DNA of 64,000 bases. Source: Salinisphaera sp. Q1T1-3 (GTDB taxonomy: Bacteria > Pseudomonadota > Gammaproteobacteria > Nevskiales > Salinisphaeraceae). This document shows, piece after piece, positions 8,071-17,103 of the stretch. A model generated the notes under the pieces. The model saw nothing but the letters and a program-made list of their open reading frames with translations, did no database searches and was not told the origin of the DNA. Numbering within the stretch: the stretch's first letter is position 1; each line of letters opens with the position of its first letter. The stretch spans positions 1-64,000 of the forward strand of contig NZ_QZWD01000020.1 of assembly GCF_003602005.1 (NCBI RefSeq), in the 5' to 3' direction. A program made the position numbers and the translations under genes.

Positions 8071-9621
8071 ATGGCAAGCTTCGAACTGCGCGGCGTGGGC
8101 AAACGCTTCGGCGGTGTGCGCGCCCTGGACGATATCGATATCCGCTTCGAGTCGGGTCGGGTGCACGCCCTGCTCGGCGAGAACGGCGCCGGCAAATCCA
8201 CGCTGATCAAGATCCTGACCGGCGCGGTCACCCCGACCAACGGCGAGATCCGGGTCGACGACACGACGGTCACCATCGATTCACCGCGTCGGGCTCAGGA
8301 ACTGGGCATCGCCGCTGTCTATCAGGAGCCGACCGTCTATCCGCACATGACGGTCCGCGAAAACCTGTTCATGGGGCAGGAGCTGCGCGGCCGCAGCGGC
8401 ATGCTCGACCGCCGGGCGATGACGGCCGCGGCCAAGCCGTTGCTGGCGCGGCTGCGGCTCGATCCGTCGATCCTGTCGCGTCGCATGTCGAGCCTGTCGA
8501 TCGGCTATCAGCAACTCGTGCTGATCACCCAGGCTTTGCTGCGCGACACCCGCCTGCTGATCTTCGACGAGCCGACCTCGATTCTCTCGCGCGAGGAAAC
8601 CGCGCGGCTGTTCGAGATCATCGGCGAGCTACGCGAAGCCGGTACGGCCATCGTCTATATCACGCACCGGATGGAGGAGATCCATCAGATCGCCGACGAA
8701 GTCACGGTGCTGACCAACGGCGAGCGTCGGGGCACCTATCCCATCGCCGAGGTCTCCACCGAACGGATGCTGTCGCTGATGACCGGTGGCCACGGCAGCG
8801 CCCGTGACCGCGAGCCCGCCAGCGAGACGGTGCAGCGCGAACGCCGGCCCATGCTCGAAGTCACGAATCTGAGCGTGGCGGGTCACTGCGAGGACATCAG
8901 CTGGCAACTGCCCGCGGGCTGTATCACCGGGCTGTATGGCCTGGTCGGTTCGGGGCGTTCCGAGGCCGCGCTTGCGCTCTACGGTCATATCCGGCCCAGC
9001 GCCGGCCGGATCCAGCTCGATGGCCAGACCATCCGTCCGCGGCATCCCGCCGATGCGATCAAGCTGGGGCTGGGCTATCTGCCCGAGGATCGTCAATTCC
9101 AGGGCGTGTTTCTCGACAAGTCCCTGGAACAGAATCTGACCTCCAACACGCTGCCGGGATTCTCGAATGTCTTCGACCTGCTCGATCTGGCGGGCATGCG
9201 ACGCTTCACCACCGAGCTGATGAACCACTACAACATCAAGGCGCCGGGCGCGGATACGTCGATCGGCGACCTATCCGGCGGCAACCAGCAGAAAGGTCTG
9301 TTCTCGCGCTGGGCCAATCTGCCGCTCAAGGCCCTGATTCTCGACGAGCCGACCCGCGGCATCGATGTCGGCGCCAAGGACGAGATCCATCGTTTCATCC
9401 GGCATCTGGCCGATCGCGGCATGGCCGTGGGCGTGATCTCGTCCGATCTGGATGAAGTCCTGGCCGTATCGGACCGTATCATCGTCATGCGTGAAGGCCG
9501 CATCGCCGACACCTTCGAGCACGGCCCGCACAGCGCTGAAACCGTGCTCGCCAGCGCCATCGGCTCGGCCGACGACGACAACCGGGCGGCCCATCACGAC
9601 ACCACCGAGGAGAGCGCCTGA
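8071..9621 (+). CDS. rhaT: Sugar ABC transporter ATP-binding protein, two tandem ABC domains
   Basis: Energises the importer by ATP hydrolysis at the inner face of the membrane. The 516 residues hold two fused ABC domains, as in RbsA, MglA and RhaT. The first has Walker A GENGAGKST (about 36-44), signature LSIGYQQ and Walker B LLIFDEPTS. The second has the usual degenerate Walker A (GLVGSGRSE), signature LSGGNQQK and Walker B ALILDEPTRG. The degenerate second site is normal for this family, not a defect. AGAGGG precedes ATG 8071. The stop overlaps the next start (TGATG). Confidence 0.92.
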   Translation: MASFELRGVGKRFGGVRALDDIDIRFESGRVHALLGENGAGKSTLIKILTGAVTPTNGEIRVDDTTVTIDSPRRAQELGIAAVYQEPTVYPHMTVRENLFMGQELRGRSGMLDRRAMTAAAKPLLARLRLDPSILSRRMSSLSIGYQQLVLITQALLRDTRLLIFDEPTSILSREETARLFEIIGELREAGTAIVYITHRMEEIHQIADEVTVLTNGERRGTYPIAEVSTERMLSLMTGGHGSARDREPASETVQRERRPMLEVTNLSVAGHCEDISWQLPAGCITGLYGLVGSGRSEAALALYGHIRPSAGRIQLDGQTIRPRHPADAIKLGLGYLPEDRQFQGVFLDKSLEQNLTSNTLPGFSNVFDLLDLAGMRRFTTELMNHYNIKAPGADTSIGDLSGGNQQKGLFSRWANLPLKALILDEPTRGIDVGAKDEIHRFIRHLADRGMAVGVISSDLDEVLAVSDRIIVMREGRIADTFEHGPHSAETVLASAIGSADDDNRAAHHDTTEESA

Positions 9622-10592
9622 TGGCAACCCCGGCCTCGTCGGGCCTGAACTGGCCCAGCTGGATCAATGTCTCGGTTCGCGAACTGTTGCTCGTGGTCGG
9701 CGTGATCGTGATCACGGCCGGCATCTCGATCGGCTCAAGCGGCAATTTCTGGGCCGCCTCGAACCTGACCAATCTGATGATCAGCACCGCGATCACGCTC
9801 GTGCCGGCCATCGGCATGACCGTGATCATCGTCACCGGCGGCATCGATGTCTCGGTCGGCTCCATGCTCGGCCTGGTCGCCGTGGCCGGCGGCACGGCCT
9901 TTGAATACGGCCTGGGGCTGGCCGCTGCCACGCCGGTGTTCCTGATCGCGGGCGCGATCCTCGGGCTGATCAACGGCGCGCTGATCACCTACGGCCGCGT
10001 GCCGCCGGTGATCGCCACGCTCGGCACGTTGAGTGTCTATCGGGCCGCGGCCTTTCTGTTTCTGGGCAACCACTGGATCACCATGATCCCGCCGTCGGTC
10101 ACTGAAACCATGGTGCTGACCCAGCCCCTGGGCGTGCCGGTCGCGGTCTGGATCGCGCTCGTGCTCCTGGCGCTCGGCATGGTCTTTCTGGCCCGGCTGC
10201 CGCGGGGCCGGCACATCTTTGCCATCGGCAACAACGAAAACGCCGCCCGGCTCAACGGTATTCCGGTCGAGCGCATCAAGCTCGCCGCCTACACCCTGAC
10301 CGGTGTGCTGGTCGGCGTGGCCGCCCTGATGAGCCTCGGCCACAGTCCGATGGTCCAGACCACGACCGGCACCGGTTTCGAGCTGACCGTGATCGCGGCG
10401 GTCGTGCTCGGCGGCACCGAGCTGACCGGCGGGCGTGGCTCGCTGCTCGGCACGCTGCTCGGCGCGATCCTCGTGGGTCTGGTGCAGAACGGCGTGGTCC
10501 TGCTTCACATCCAGCCATTCTGGTCCGGAGTGGTACTCGGCGTGATCATCCTCGTCTCGGTGGGCTCGGCCACCGTGCGGCGCAACGATTAG
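9621..10592 (+). CDS. rhaP: Sugar ABC transporter permease (RhaP type)
   Basis: Inner-membrane channel subunit of the importer, 323 residues with 8-10 hydrophobic segments of the BPD_transp_2 (RbsC-like) family. The signature IIVTGGIDVSVGSMLGL (about 68-84) and GRHIFAIGNNENAARLNGI (about 193-211) are typical of RbsC, LsrC and RhaP permeases. Its start codon shares one base with the ATPase stop, so translation is coupled. The second permease follows after 12 bases; rhamnose and autoinducer-2 importers likewise use two different permeases. Confidence 0.9.
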   Translation: MATPASSGLNWPSWINVSVRELLLVVGVIVITAGISIGSSGNFWAASNLTNLMISTAITLVPAIGMTVIIVTGGIDVSVGSMLGLVAVAGGTAFEYGLGLAAATPVFLIAGAILGLINGALITYGRVPPVIATLGTLSVYRAAAFLFLGNHWITMIPPSVTETMVLTQPLGVPVAVWIALVLLALGMVFLARLPRGRHIFAIGNNENAARLNGIPVERIKLAAYTLTGVLVGVAALMSLGHSPMVQTTTGTGFELTVIAAVVLGGTELTGGRGSLLGTLLGAILVGLVQNGVVLLHIQPFWSGVVLGVIILVSVGSATVRRND

Positions 10593-10604
10593 AAAGAGGG
10601 GCGC

Positions 10605-11564
10605 ATGAATCGCATCGATTGGACCGGCCGGGCGCCGGTACTGCTTGTCATCAGCCTGATTACCCTCATCGGCGTCAGCATCGGCGCGCCGGGCATCTGG
10701 AGCACCGACAACCTTTTCGCCATGGGCGTGCTGGCCGTGGAAATCGGCATCATCGCGTTGGGCCAGACCTTCGTGATCAACACCGGCGGCATCGATCTGT
10801 CGGTCGGGGCGATCTTCGCCCTCGCCCAGGTCGTCATGGGTCTGGCGATGGTCGGCGGCGTGCCTTGGCCGCTGGCCGTGATGCTGGGCCTCGGCGTCGG
10901 CGTACTCTGTGGCCTGGTCAACGGCCTGGCCACGGTCTGGCTGCGCGTGCCGGCCATCATCGTGACGCTGGCCACCATGTTCGCCTTCAGCGGTCTGGCG
11001 CTCGTCATCACCAGCGGCATCGATGTCAGCGGCTTCCCGGAGGGCTTCGCCGTCCTCGGCCAGGGCACGATCGGTTCGGTGCCGCTACAGATCGTGGCCA
11101 TCTACCTGCCGCTGCTGGTATTGCTGGCCGTCGTGCAGTGGCGCACGCGTTTCGGGCGGCTCGTACACCTGACCGGGACCAACACCCTCGCCGCGCGACT
11201 GACCGGCATCCGGATCGGCCGTGTCCAGATCGCGACCTTCGTCATCGCCGGGGGCCTGGCCGCACTGGCCGGTGCCATCAACGCCTCGCGCCTGACCACC
11301 GCCCGTCCGGACGCCGGGGCGACCGATAACCTGATCAGCATCGCCATCGTCGTGCTCGGCGGCTCGTCGATCTTCGGCGGCAAGGGCAGCGTCGTCGGCA
11401 CCGCGCTGGCCACACTGGTCATCGCCCTCGTCAACTATGGCCTGAGCTTCAACAACCTGAACGCGATCTACCAATCCGGCCTGATCGGCCTGATCCTGAT
11501 CGTGGCGGTCCTCATGCAGAACATCATGCTGAGTATTCAGCAACGTCGCGCCGCCGCCACGTAG
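10605..11564 (+). CDS. rhaQ: Sugar ABC transporter permease (RhaQ type)
   Basis: Second channel subunit, 319 residues, same family as the preceding gene but clearly diverged from it. The conserved segment VINTGGIDLSVGAIFALAQ (about 59-77) and the C-terminal VLGGSSIFGGKGSVVGTALA are visible. AGAGGGG lies just upstream of ATG 10605. It ends the operon. No mutarotase or isomerase gene follows, although both often accompany RhaSTPQ. Confidence 0.9.
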   Translation: MNRIDWTGRAPVLLVISLITLIGVSIGAPGIWSTDNLFAMGVLAVEIGIIALGQTFVINTGGIDLSVGAIFALAQVVMGLAMVGGVPWPLAVMLGLGVGVLCGLVNGLATVWLRVPAIIVTLATMFAFSGLALVITSGIDVSGFPEGFAVLGQGTIGSVPLQIVAIYLPLLVLLAVVQWRTRFGRLVHLTGTNTLAARLTGIRIGRVQIATFVIAGGLAALAGAINASRLTTARPDAGATDNLISIAIVVLGGSSIFGGKGSVVGTALATLVIALVNYGLSFNNLNAIYQSGLIGLILIVAVLMQNIMLSIQQRRAAAT

Positions 11565-12194
11565 GCACGGCTGCTGTCTCGAGCATGGCCGTCGAACCGG
11601 GCGATCGCGACTGTCGCCATGGCTCTGCATCGCGTCGGCAAGATCTGACCAGCCGGTCACGAGCCGCGAACGACGGGAGGCAGGCCGCGGGATTGCCTCG
11701 GACTCTGCCGCGCGTCGCCGCGCTTGCGACGGGAGGCAGGTCGTGGCGAGCGATGCCTATGCGTATCAGTCGGCCGCCCCGTCTTACCGTCGTCGCGGTC
11801 GACGGCAGCGGGCCCATGGCTTGCGCCAGGCGGCCCCCGGGGCGGCACTGAGCCGATGCCGTCAGACCTGTATCGGATCGTTTATCTTTCGGCCTGCAAG
11901 GTCGCGTCGGCGGGGCTCAAGCGACACGCAACTCGATTTCACCGGACGAATCGACAACATACGGCGCTCATCTCGTTGCGGACCGTTTAGGCGGTTCGTG
12001 AACACCTACCCGGCATGTCATTCGCCGGTTCGTGCGGTCGCCCCCCGCGCCAGGCCACAGCGCAACGCCGCCAATGCTCGCCCCGGCGCCCTTATCGCGC
12101 GCGTGTACGTCACCACGGCCGAACGATCGTGTCGGCGGCGAGCGTACGCGCCCGTACGCCCGCCGGGCATTGTGCTATTCGCTGCAGGCTGCCA
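11565..12194. other. 630-base gap between convergent transport genes, no gene seen
   Basis: The frames that are open here encode arginine- and proline-rich strings without a ribosome site or recognisable motif. A 14-base direct repeat, CGACGGGAGGCAGG, occurs at 11671-11684 and 11727-11740. I see no clear terminator hairpin with a T-run and no RNA gene. Confidence 0.5.
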
Positions 12195-13634
12195 TCACAC
12201 CGAGACAGCCGAGCTCGCCTTCTTCGTGGTCATCTGCTCGAGTCGTCGGCCATTGGTTTCGGCCACCATGCGCCAGACGAACAGCAATGAGGCAAACGCA
12301 CAAAGCGCGTACAGACCGTAGGCCGCGTCCAGGCCGACGGTCGCCAGTATCGGGAACGTCATGCTGACCACGAAATTGGCCAGCCACTGGACGGCGGCAC
12401 CGATCCCCAGCGCCATGGCTCGGATACGGTTGGGGAACATCTCGGCCAGCAATACCCAGACGACCGGCCCCCAACTCGCGCCGAAGCCGATCACATACAG
12501 ATTGCCGGCCACCAGCGCGATCGGCCCCCACAGACCGGGTAACGACAGGGTGCCGTCGCGCATCACGGCCTGAGAAAACGCCAGCGCCATGGCCGTCAAC
12601 GTGATCGTCATGATCGCCGAGCCGATCAGCAGCAACTGACGACGCCCCAGCCGATCAATGAGGGCGATGGCAATGAACGTTGCCACGATATTGGTCAGGG
12701 CCATGATGACGGAGATGGTGAACGAATCCGATTCGGCGAAACCAACCGACTGCCACAGTGTGGTCGAGTAATAGAAGATGACGTTGATTCCGACGAACTG
12801 CTGGAATACCGACAGTGCGATGCCGACCCAGACCAGCGGCAGCAGACCGTAGCGCGGACTCGTGATATCCCCGAACCGCTTGGTCCGATCATGGGCGACG
12901 GTATCCCGGATCTCGGCGATCTTGGCCCGGGCCGCGGCGCCGCGGGCGATCCCGACGACCGTCGCCAGCACATGCTCCGCCTCGGATTCCCGGCTCTTCT
13001 CAACGAGATAACGCGGCGACTCCGGCAGACTCAGCGCCAGCCCGGCGTAGATCAGCGCCGGCGCCAGCTCCGACAGGAACATCCAGCGCCAGGCCGCGAG
13101 GCCGAACCATGCCGAGGCGCTCGCACCGCCGGCCGAACGGGCGATGATCGCGCTGACCAGCAGTGCCGCAAAGATGCCGATCACGATCGACAGGAGCTGC
13201 AACGTACCCAGTCGTCCCCGTAGATGGGCCGGCGATACCTCGACGATATAGGCCGGGGCGATCACCGAGGCAAAACCGACCCCGATCCCCCCGACGAACC
13301 GCCAGCCGATGAGATCCCAGACCGTATAGGCCCATCCCGAGCCGAGCGCACTGATGGCCAGCAGCGCTGCCGCGATCAGCATGGTTCGCACCCGGCCGAA
13401 ACGCTCGGCGCAGACGCCGGCATACCAGGCGCCGACCATCGCGCCGAGCAGCGCGAACGAGACCGTGAAGCCCAGCATCGCCGGCGACAGGCCATAGGCC
13501 TGCTGGATGGCGTCGACCGTGCCATTGATGATCGAACTGTCGAAACCGAACAGAAAGCCGCCCAGGGCAGCACTCGTGGTCATCCATAACAGCCGCCAGG
13601 AAAAGCGGCCGTCGTCGATTGTCGTGTTGGCCAT
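12195..13634 (-). CDS. Sugar porter family MFS transporter
   Basis: A 12-helix sugar:proton symporter of the Sugar_tr (PF00083) family, 479 residues. Diagnostic motifs are GFDSSIINGTVDAI in helix 1, GRRQLLLIG after DR in the central loop and PESPRYLVEKSR after helix 6. I prefer ATG 13634 because GGAG lies 8 bases upstream; ATG 13640 in frame is too close to that site. It is first in a leftward group; the two SDR genes upstream on this strand are separated from it by 33 and 22 bases, so the three probably form one operon of transporter plus sugar or polyol dehydrogenases. Confidence 0.9.
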   Translation of the reverse strand: MANTTIDDGRFSWRLLWMTTSAALGGFLFGFDSSIINGTVDAIQQAYGLSPAMLGFTVSFALLGAMVGAWYAGVCAERFGRVRTMLIAAALLAISALGSGWAYTVWDLIGWRFVGGIGVGFASVIAPAYIVEVSPAHLRGRLGTLQLLSIVIGIFAALLVSAIIARSAGGASASAWFGLAAWRWMFLSELAPALIYAGLALSLPESPRYLVEKSRESEAEHVLATVVGIARGAAARAKIAEIRDTVAHDRTKRFGDITSPRYGLLPLVWVGIALSVFQQFVGINVIFYYSTTLWQSVGFAESDSFTISVIMALTNIVATFIAIALIDRLGRRQLLLIGSAIMTITLTAMALAFSQAVMRDGTLSLPGLWGPIALVAGNLYVIGFGASWGPVVWVLLAEMFPNRIRAMALGIGAAVQWLANFVVSMTFPILATVGLDAAYGLYALCAFASLLFVWRMVAETNGRRLEQMTTKKASSAVSV

Positions 13635-13667
13635 CCTCATATCTCCGGCTTGGGGCCGACGGCGGAC

Positions 13668-14468
13668 CTACTGGCCGCCACCGGCGATGGGCAGATTGGT
13701 ACCAGTCATGTAGCTCGCGTCATCGCTGAGCAGGAACGCGACCACACCGGCAATCTCTTCGAGCTGGCCGTAGCGCGCCATCGGTACGCTGGCGATCATC
13801 TGGTCGGCGACGGTCGCCGGATCGCGGGCGTAGTAGGGACTGTCCGCGGCGGCCTGTTGTTCGACCTGGCGCTCCCACATGAAGCCGGGTCCGATGAAGC
13901 CCGGGCTCACCGCGTTGACCCGAATGGCATGGGGCGCCAGATCCTTGGCAGCCGTCAGGGTCAGACCGATCATCGCCGACTTGGACGCGGCGTAGGCCGG
14001 CATGTTGGGCGGGCCCGACACCCCGGCCATACTGGCGGTATTGACGATCGCCCCGCCGCCGGTGGCAACCATTCGGGCCGACACTGCCTGGAGGATGTGA
14101 AAAGCGCCGGTCACGTTGATCTGCATCACCCGCGCGAAATCCTCGCCCGGGTACTGGTGCACCGGCGCGAAAGCCCCCTGATAACCGGCATTGTTGAACA
14201 GGGCGTAGATCGGGCCGGCATGACGCTCGATCGCGCTGACCGTGTCGGCCACGGCGGCCGCATCGGTCACATCACAGACGTGGCGAGTGATCTCGACATC
14301 CTGACCGGCGAACCGATCGGCCACCGCGTCGAGTTTGTCGCGATCGATATCAAGCAGCGCGATGGCCGCGCCTTCGTCCGCCAGTCGGCGGGCCACGGCG
14401 TGGCCGATTTCGCCCGCACCTCCCGTGACCAGCACACGCCGACCGGCCATTCGTTTCATGTCAGCCAT
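13668..14468 (-). CDS. SDR-family sugar/polyol dehydrogenase
   Basis: A 266-residue classical short-chain dehydrogenase. The cofactor motif TGGAGEIG (about 15-22), NNAG (about 92-95), catalytic serine in NTASMAG and YAASK (about 160) are all intact. Acidic residues after beta-2 (LLDIDRDK) favour NAD over NADP. GGAG lies 8 bases before ATG 14468. Its place between a sugar porter and another SDR suggests oxidation of a sugar or polyol, but the exact substrate is not readable from sequence. Confidence 0.85.
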   Translation of the reverse strand: MADMKRMAGRRVLVTGGAGEIGHAVARRLADEGAAIALLDIDRDKLDAVADRFAGQDVEITRHVCDVTDAAAVADTVSAIERHAGPIYALFNNAGYQGAFAPVHQYPGEDFARVMQINVTGAFHILQAVSARMVATGGGAIVNTASMAGVSGPPNMPAYAASKSAMIGLTLTAAKDLAPHAIRVNAVSPGFIGPGFMWERQVEQQAAADSPYYARDPATVADQMIASVPMARYGQLEEIAGVVAFLLSDDASYMTGTNLPIAGGGQ

Positions 14469-14490
14469 CAGTGATCTCCGTTGGTGCTTC

Positions 14491-15270
14491 TCAGAAAAGC
14501 GTGTAACCGCCGTCGAGTGTCAGCACTTCACCGGTGACGAAGCCCGATGCACGGCTGCTCAGATAGACGACGGCAGGCCCCAGCTCGGCCGGTTCAGCGG
14601 CACGCTGCATCGGCGCGTCGTCCAGCCAGTACCGCTTGAACTCCGGCCGATCGATCGGTGACATCTCCGTACGCACATAGCCCGGCGCGATGGCGTTGAC
14701 GCGTACGCCGTAGGGCGCCCACTCGGCGGCCAGCGACCGGGTCAGGTGATGCACGGCCGCCTTTGAAGCGTTATAGGCCGGCTGCATCTGCGGGCGATTG
14801 ACGATCATCCCCGACATCGAGCCGACGTTGACGATGCTGCCCTTGCCGCGGTCGATCATCTGGGCGCCGACTTGCTGGCAGCCGTACCAGAGACCGGTCA
14901 CGTTCAGGTCCATGACGTCGGCGAAGCGCGCCGGGGCAACGTCGAGGGCGGGCTCGTGATAACAGATGCCGGCGTTGTTCACGAGAATATCGATCGGGGC
15001 GTCGATCGCCGCGATACCGTCCTGCCAGCTCTGATAATCCGTGACGTCCAAAGTAATCGCTCGCGCCACGTGACCGGCCGCCTCGAGCTCTGCCACCACC
15101 GACGCATTGCGTTCTGCGTTGCGTGCCGCGATCACCACCGTTGCGCCGGCCTGGCCCAGGGCGAAACACAGCGCACGGCCGATGCCCTGATTGCCGCCGG
15201 TCACGACGGCCGTTTGCCCGGACAGGTCGAAGACCTCTCGTATGTCGAACCCGGTCGCTGTATCACTCAT
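14491..15270 (-). CDS. SDR-family sugar/polyol dehydrogenase
   Basis: A 259-residue short-chain dehydrogenase with TGGNQGIG, NNAG (as VNNAGICYHEP), a serine in VGSMSGM and the catalytic YNASK. I start at ATG 15270, where GAGGAAG precedes it; ATG 15288 is in frame without such a site and lies inside a palindrome. It resembles ketose- or polyol-oxidising SDRs, and the SDR at 24564 has the same SMSGxIxNxPQ(M/P)Q stretch before YNAxK, so the two may be related enzymes. It is the first gene of the leftward operon and is divergent from the LacI regulator. Confidence 0.85.
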   Translation of the reverse strand: MSDTATGFDIREVFDLSGQTAVVTGGNQGIGRALCFALGQAGATVVIAARNAERNASVVAELEAAGHVARAITLDVTDYQSWQDGIAAIDAPIDILVNNAGICYHEPALDVAPARFADVMDLNVTGLWYGCQQVGAQMIDRGKGSIVNVGSMSGMIVNRPQMQPAYNASKAAVHHLTRSLAAEWAPYGVRVNAIAPGYVRTEMSPIDRPEFKRYWLDDAPMQRAAEPAELGPAVVYLSSRASGFVTGEVLTLDGGYTLF

Positions 15271-15283
15271 GGCTTCCTCTTTT

Positions 15284-15297
15284 TGCATAGCTATGCA
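15284..15297. promoter_or_regulatory. Perfect 14-base palindrome, candidate LacI-family operator
   Basis: TGCATAGCTATGCA is a perfect inverted repeat. It lies 13 bases upstream of the SDR start at 15270 and 108 bases before the divergent LacI-family gene. LacI-family regulators bind palindromes of this size in such intergenic regions. Binding is inferred; I did not find a second copy in the window. Confidence 0.5.
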
Positions 15298-15404
15298 TTG
15301 CTGATGCGGCCAACCCTAAAAAGCCATACTGGTTCCGGATATTGGCGATTGGTCGAACACGGCAGCCTTGCCCGATGGCCTGTCGGGCCGGCTAAACTAT
15401 CCGG

Positions 15405-16400
15405 ATGAACGAATCGCGCCGCATGCCGAATTCCACCGATGTTGCCCGCCGCGCAGGCGTGTCCCAGTCGGCGGTATCGCGGACGTATTCGCCGGGTGCG
15501 AGCGTCTCGCAGAGCACCCGGGATGCCGTACTCGCCGCCGCCGCCGAGCTCGGCTATCGACCCAACGCCCTGCCCGGCATCATGCAGGGCAAGCGCTCGC
15601 GGATGATCGCCGTGGTCATCGGCGGCATGGGCAACCCGTTCTATGCGCGCGTACTCGACACGCTGGCCACACGCTTGTCTGCCGCGGGCCAGCAGATGGT
15701 CCTGGCCCGTGTGGACAGCAATCACTCGCTGGACGCGGTCGCCGATGATCTGGCGCGCTATCGTGTCGACGGTGTCTTCAGCGCGCTGGCCGTCACACAG
15801 CCCGATACCCGCGATGCGCTGGCGGCCTTCGGCATCCCGGTCGTGTCGTTCAACACGCCGCTCCACGGCCCCTCGGTCCACAGCGTGAGCTGCGACAACG
15901 CCGCCGCCGGTGCCGCGGCCGCGCAGCTGTTGCACGCTCGCGGCGCGACGCGCCCGGCCTTCATCCACGGTCCGGAGAACAGTCCGGCGGAAATCGAGCG
16001 TTTCACCGGCTTCGCCGATGCCATCCGCGCGCTCGGCCTGCCGTCGCCGCTGGAGGCCCGTGGCAACTACGACTACGCCGGCGGCCGAAGCGCCGCGGCT
16101 GCCTTGATGACCGCATCGACCCCGCCTGATGCGTTGTTCGCCGCCAACGACCTGCTCGCCCTCGGGGCCCTCGAGGCACTACGGCACGATCTCGACCGTG
16201 CGGTTCCCTCCGACGTGCAGGTCATCGGCTTCGACGATATCGACATGGCCGCTTGGCAGGCGTTTCAACTGACCAGCTTTGCCCAGGATATCTCCGGCAT
16301 GGTCGATCGTGCCGTCGAACTACTGCTATCCGAGCAGACCACGACCGAAGGACAATGCCTGCGTGTTCCCGCCCGTCTGATTGAACGCGCCACGACCTAG
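15405..16400 (+). CDS. LacI-family transcriptional regulator
   Basis: A 331-residue repressor with the N-terminal LacI helix-turn-helix (TDVARRAGVSQSAVSRTYSP, about 10-29), hinge helix region (YRPNALPG) and a periplasmic-binding-protein-like effector domain from about residue 65. It is divergent from the SDR-SDR-sugar-porter operon and most likely controls it in response to the sugar. ATG 15405 has no strong ribosome site; ATG 15423 (MPNSTDV) is a possible shorter start. The stop is TAG, whose G is the first base of repeat copy C. Confidence 0.9.
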   Translation: MNESRRMPNSTDVARRAGVSQSAVSRTYSPGASVSQSTRDAVLAAAAELGYRPNALPGIMQGKRSRMIAVVIGGMGNPFYARVLDTLATRLSAAGQQMVLARVDSNHSLDAVADDLARYRVDGVFSALAVTQPDTRDALAAFGIPVVSFNTPLHGPSVHSVSCDNAAAGAAAAQLLHARGATRPAFIHGPENSPAEIERFTGFADAIRALGLPSPLEARGNYDYAGGRSAAAALMTASTPPDALFAANDLLALGALEALRHDLDRAVPSDVQVIGFDDIDMAAWQAFQLTSFAQDISGMVDRAVELLLSEQTTTEGQCLRVPARLIERATT

Positions 16401-16681
16401 GGCCTTGTTGAGGTTTCGTTCGAGCGCCTTTTCGTCGAGAGACCGCAGTGTGTCCTGCAAGGCGCGAGTCGCCGATCGTGGCGTGCCACAATCCAGACTG
16501 GCAACGCCGCCGGGCGCGATTTGCGGCCCAACCCAAAGGGACAAGTGCCCCAAAATCAAAAACACGACGGCAATCCAGCGTTCTAGCACGCTGGCGCAGA
16601 ACGACTGCGCGGCGCGTGCTACGTCTCGTCTTGCCGCAGAACAGGGCTTGGCGCGGACTCGCGCGAAACCTCAACAGGCCC
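16400..16681 (-). mobile_element. MITE-like repeat family 1, copy C
   Basis: This 282-base element is inverted relative to copy B. Its left end here, GGGCCTTGTTGAGGTTTCG, carries one inserted T, and its right end is CCTCAACAGGCCC. TA flanks both sides (16398-16399, 16682-16683). Its first G is the last base of the lacI-type gene's TAG stop. Confidence 0.88.
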
Positions 16682-16739
16682 TAGAACACCTCGCGGCATA
16701 AGTTCACCGGGTCGTGATCAATCCCGCATGGCAATGGAT

Positions 16740-16897
16740 GATGCGTCGGGCCCATCACGTGCGCATGTGAGCGCATGTGGGCCGCGACCAAAGGCGCGAA
16801 GCCATTGAAAACAAATGAAGCCATGTGCCGGCGTTTATTTTTCGATGGTGTTGTGAACCGTTGCAAGGTTCAGCGGCTCGGGCGCCGGATGGATAAC
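16740..16897 (+). mobile_element. Degenerate copy of repeat family 2
   Basis: The blocks GAAGCCATTGAAAA (16798-16811), GTGCCGGCGTTTATTTTTCGA and GCGCCGGATGGATAAC match the order and spacing of the better preserved copy at 31390-31580. The left end is not recognisable. It lies just after copy C, so two families share one insertion region. I see no gene in the remaining part of the 16682-17103 gap. Confidence 0.6.
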
Positions 16898-17103
16898 GCT
16901 TGAAGCAGGCATGCCGATTGGCATGTCGTGGCCGAGACAGACTTGGGGCGATACCCGTCGTCGTCATGTCGCCCGTACGTCAGCCCCCGGTTGCGTCGTC
17001 TGTGCAACGCGATACCGGCGACGCGCTGAGGGAAAAGCCTCATTGGCCCTGATTGCATCACATCTATACTGAGGCGACGAATTCATTGAACGTGTGAAAC
17101 GGC

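Noticed and set aside
8890-9000. Degenerate Walker A in the second half of the sugar ABC ATPase taken as damage
   Set aside because: GLVGSGRSE is the usual form in RbsA, MglA and RhaT type proteins.
11743-12321. Possible gene in the gap after the ABC importer
   Set aside because: Arginine-rich translation, no ribosome site, and it runs into the convergent sugar porter.
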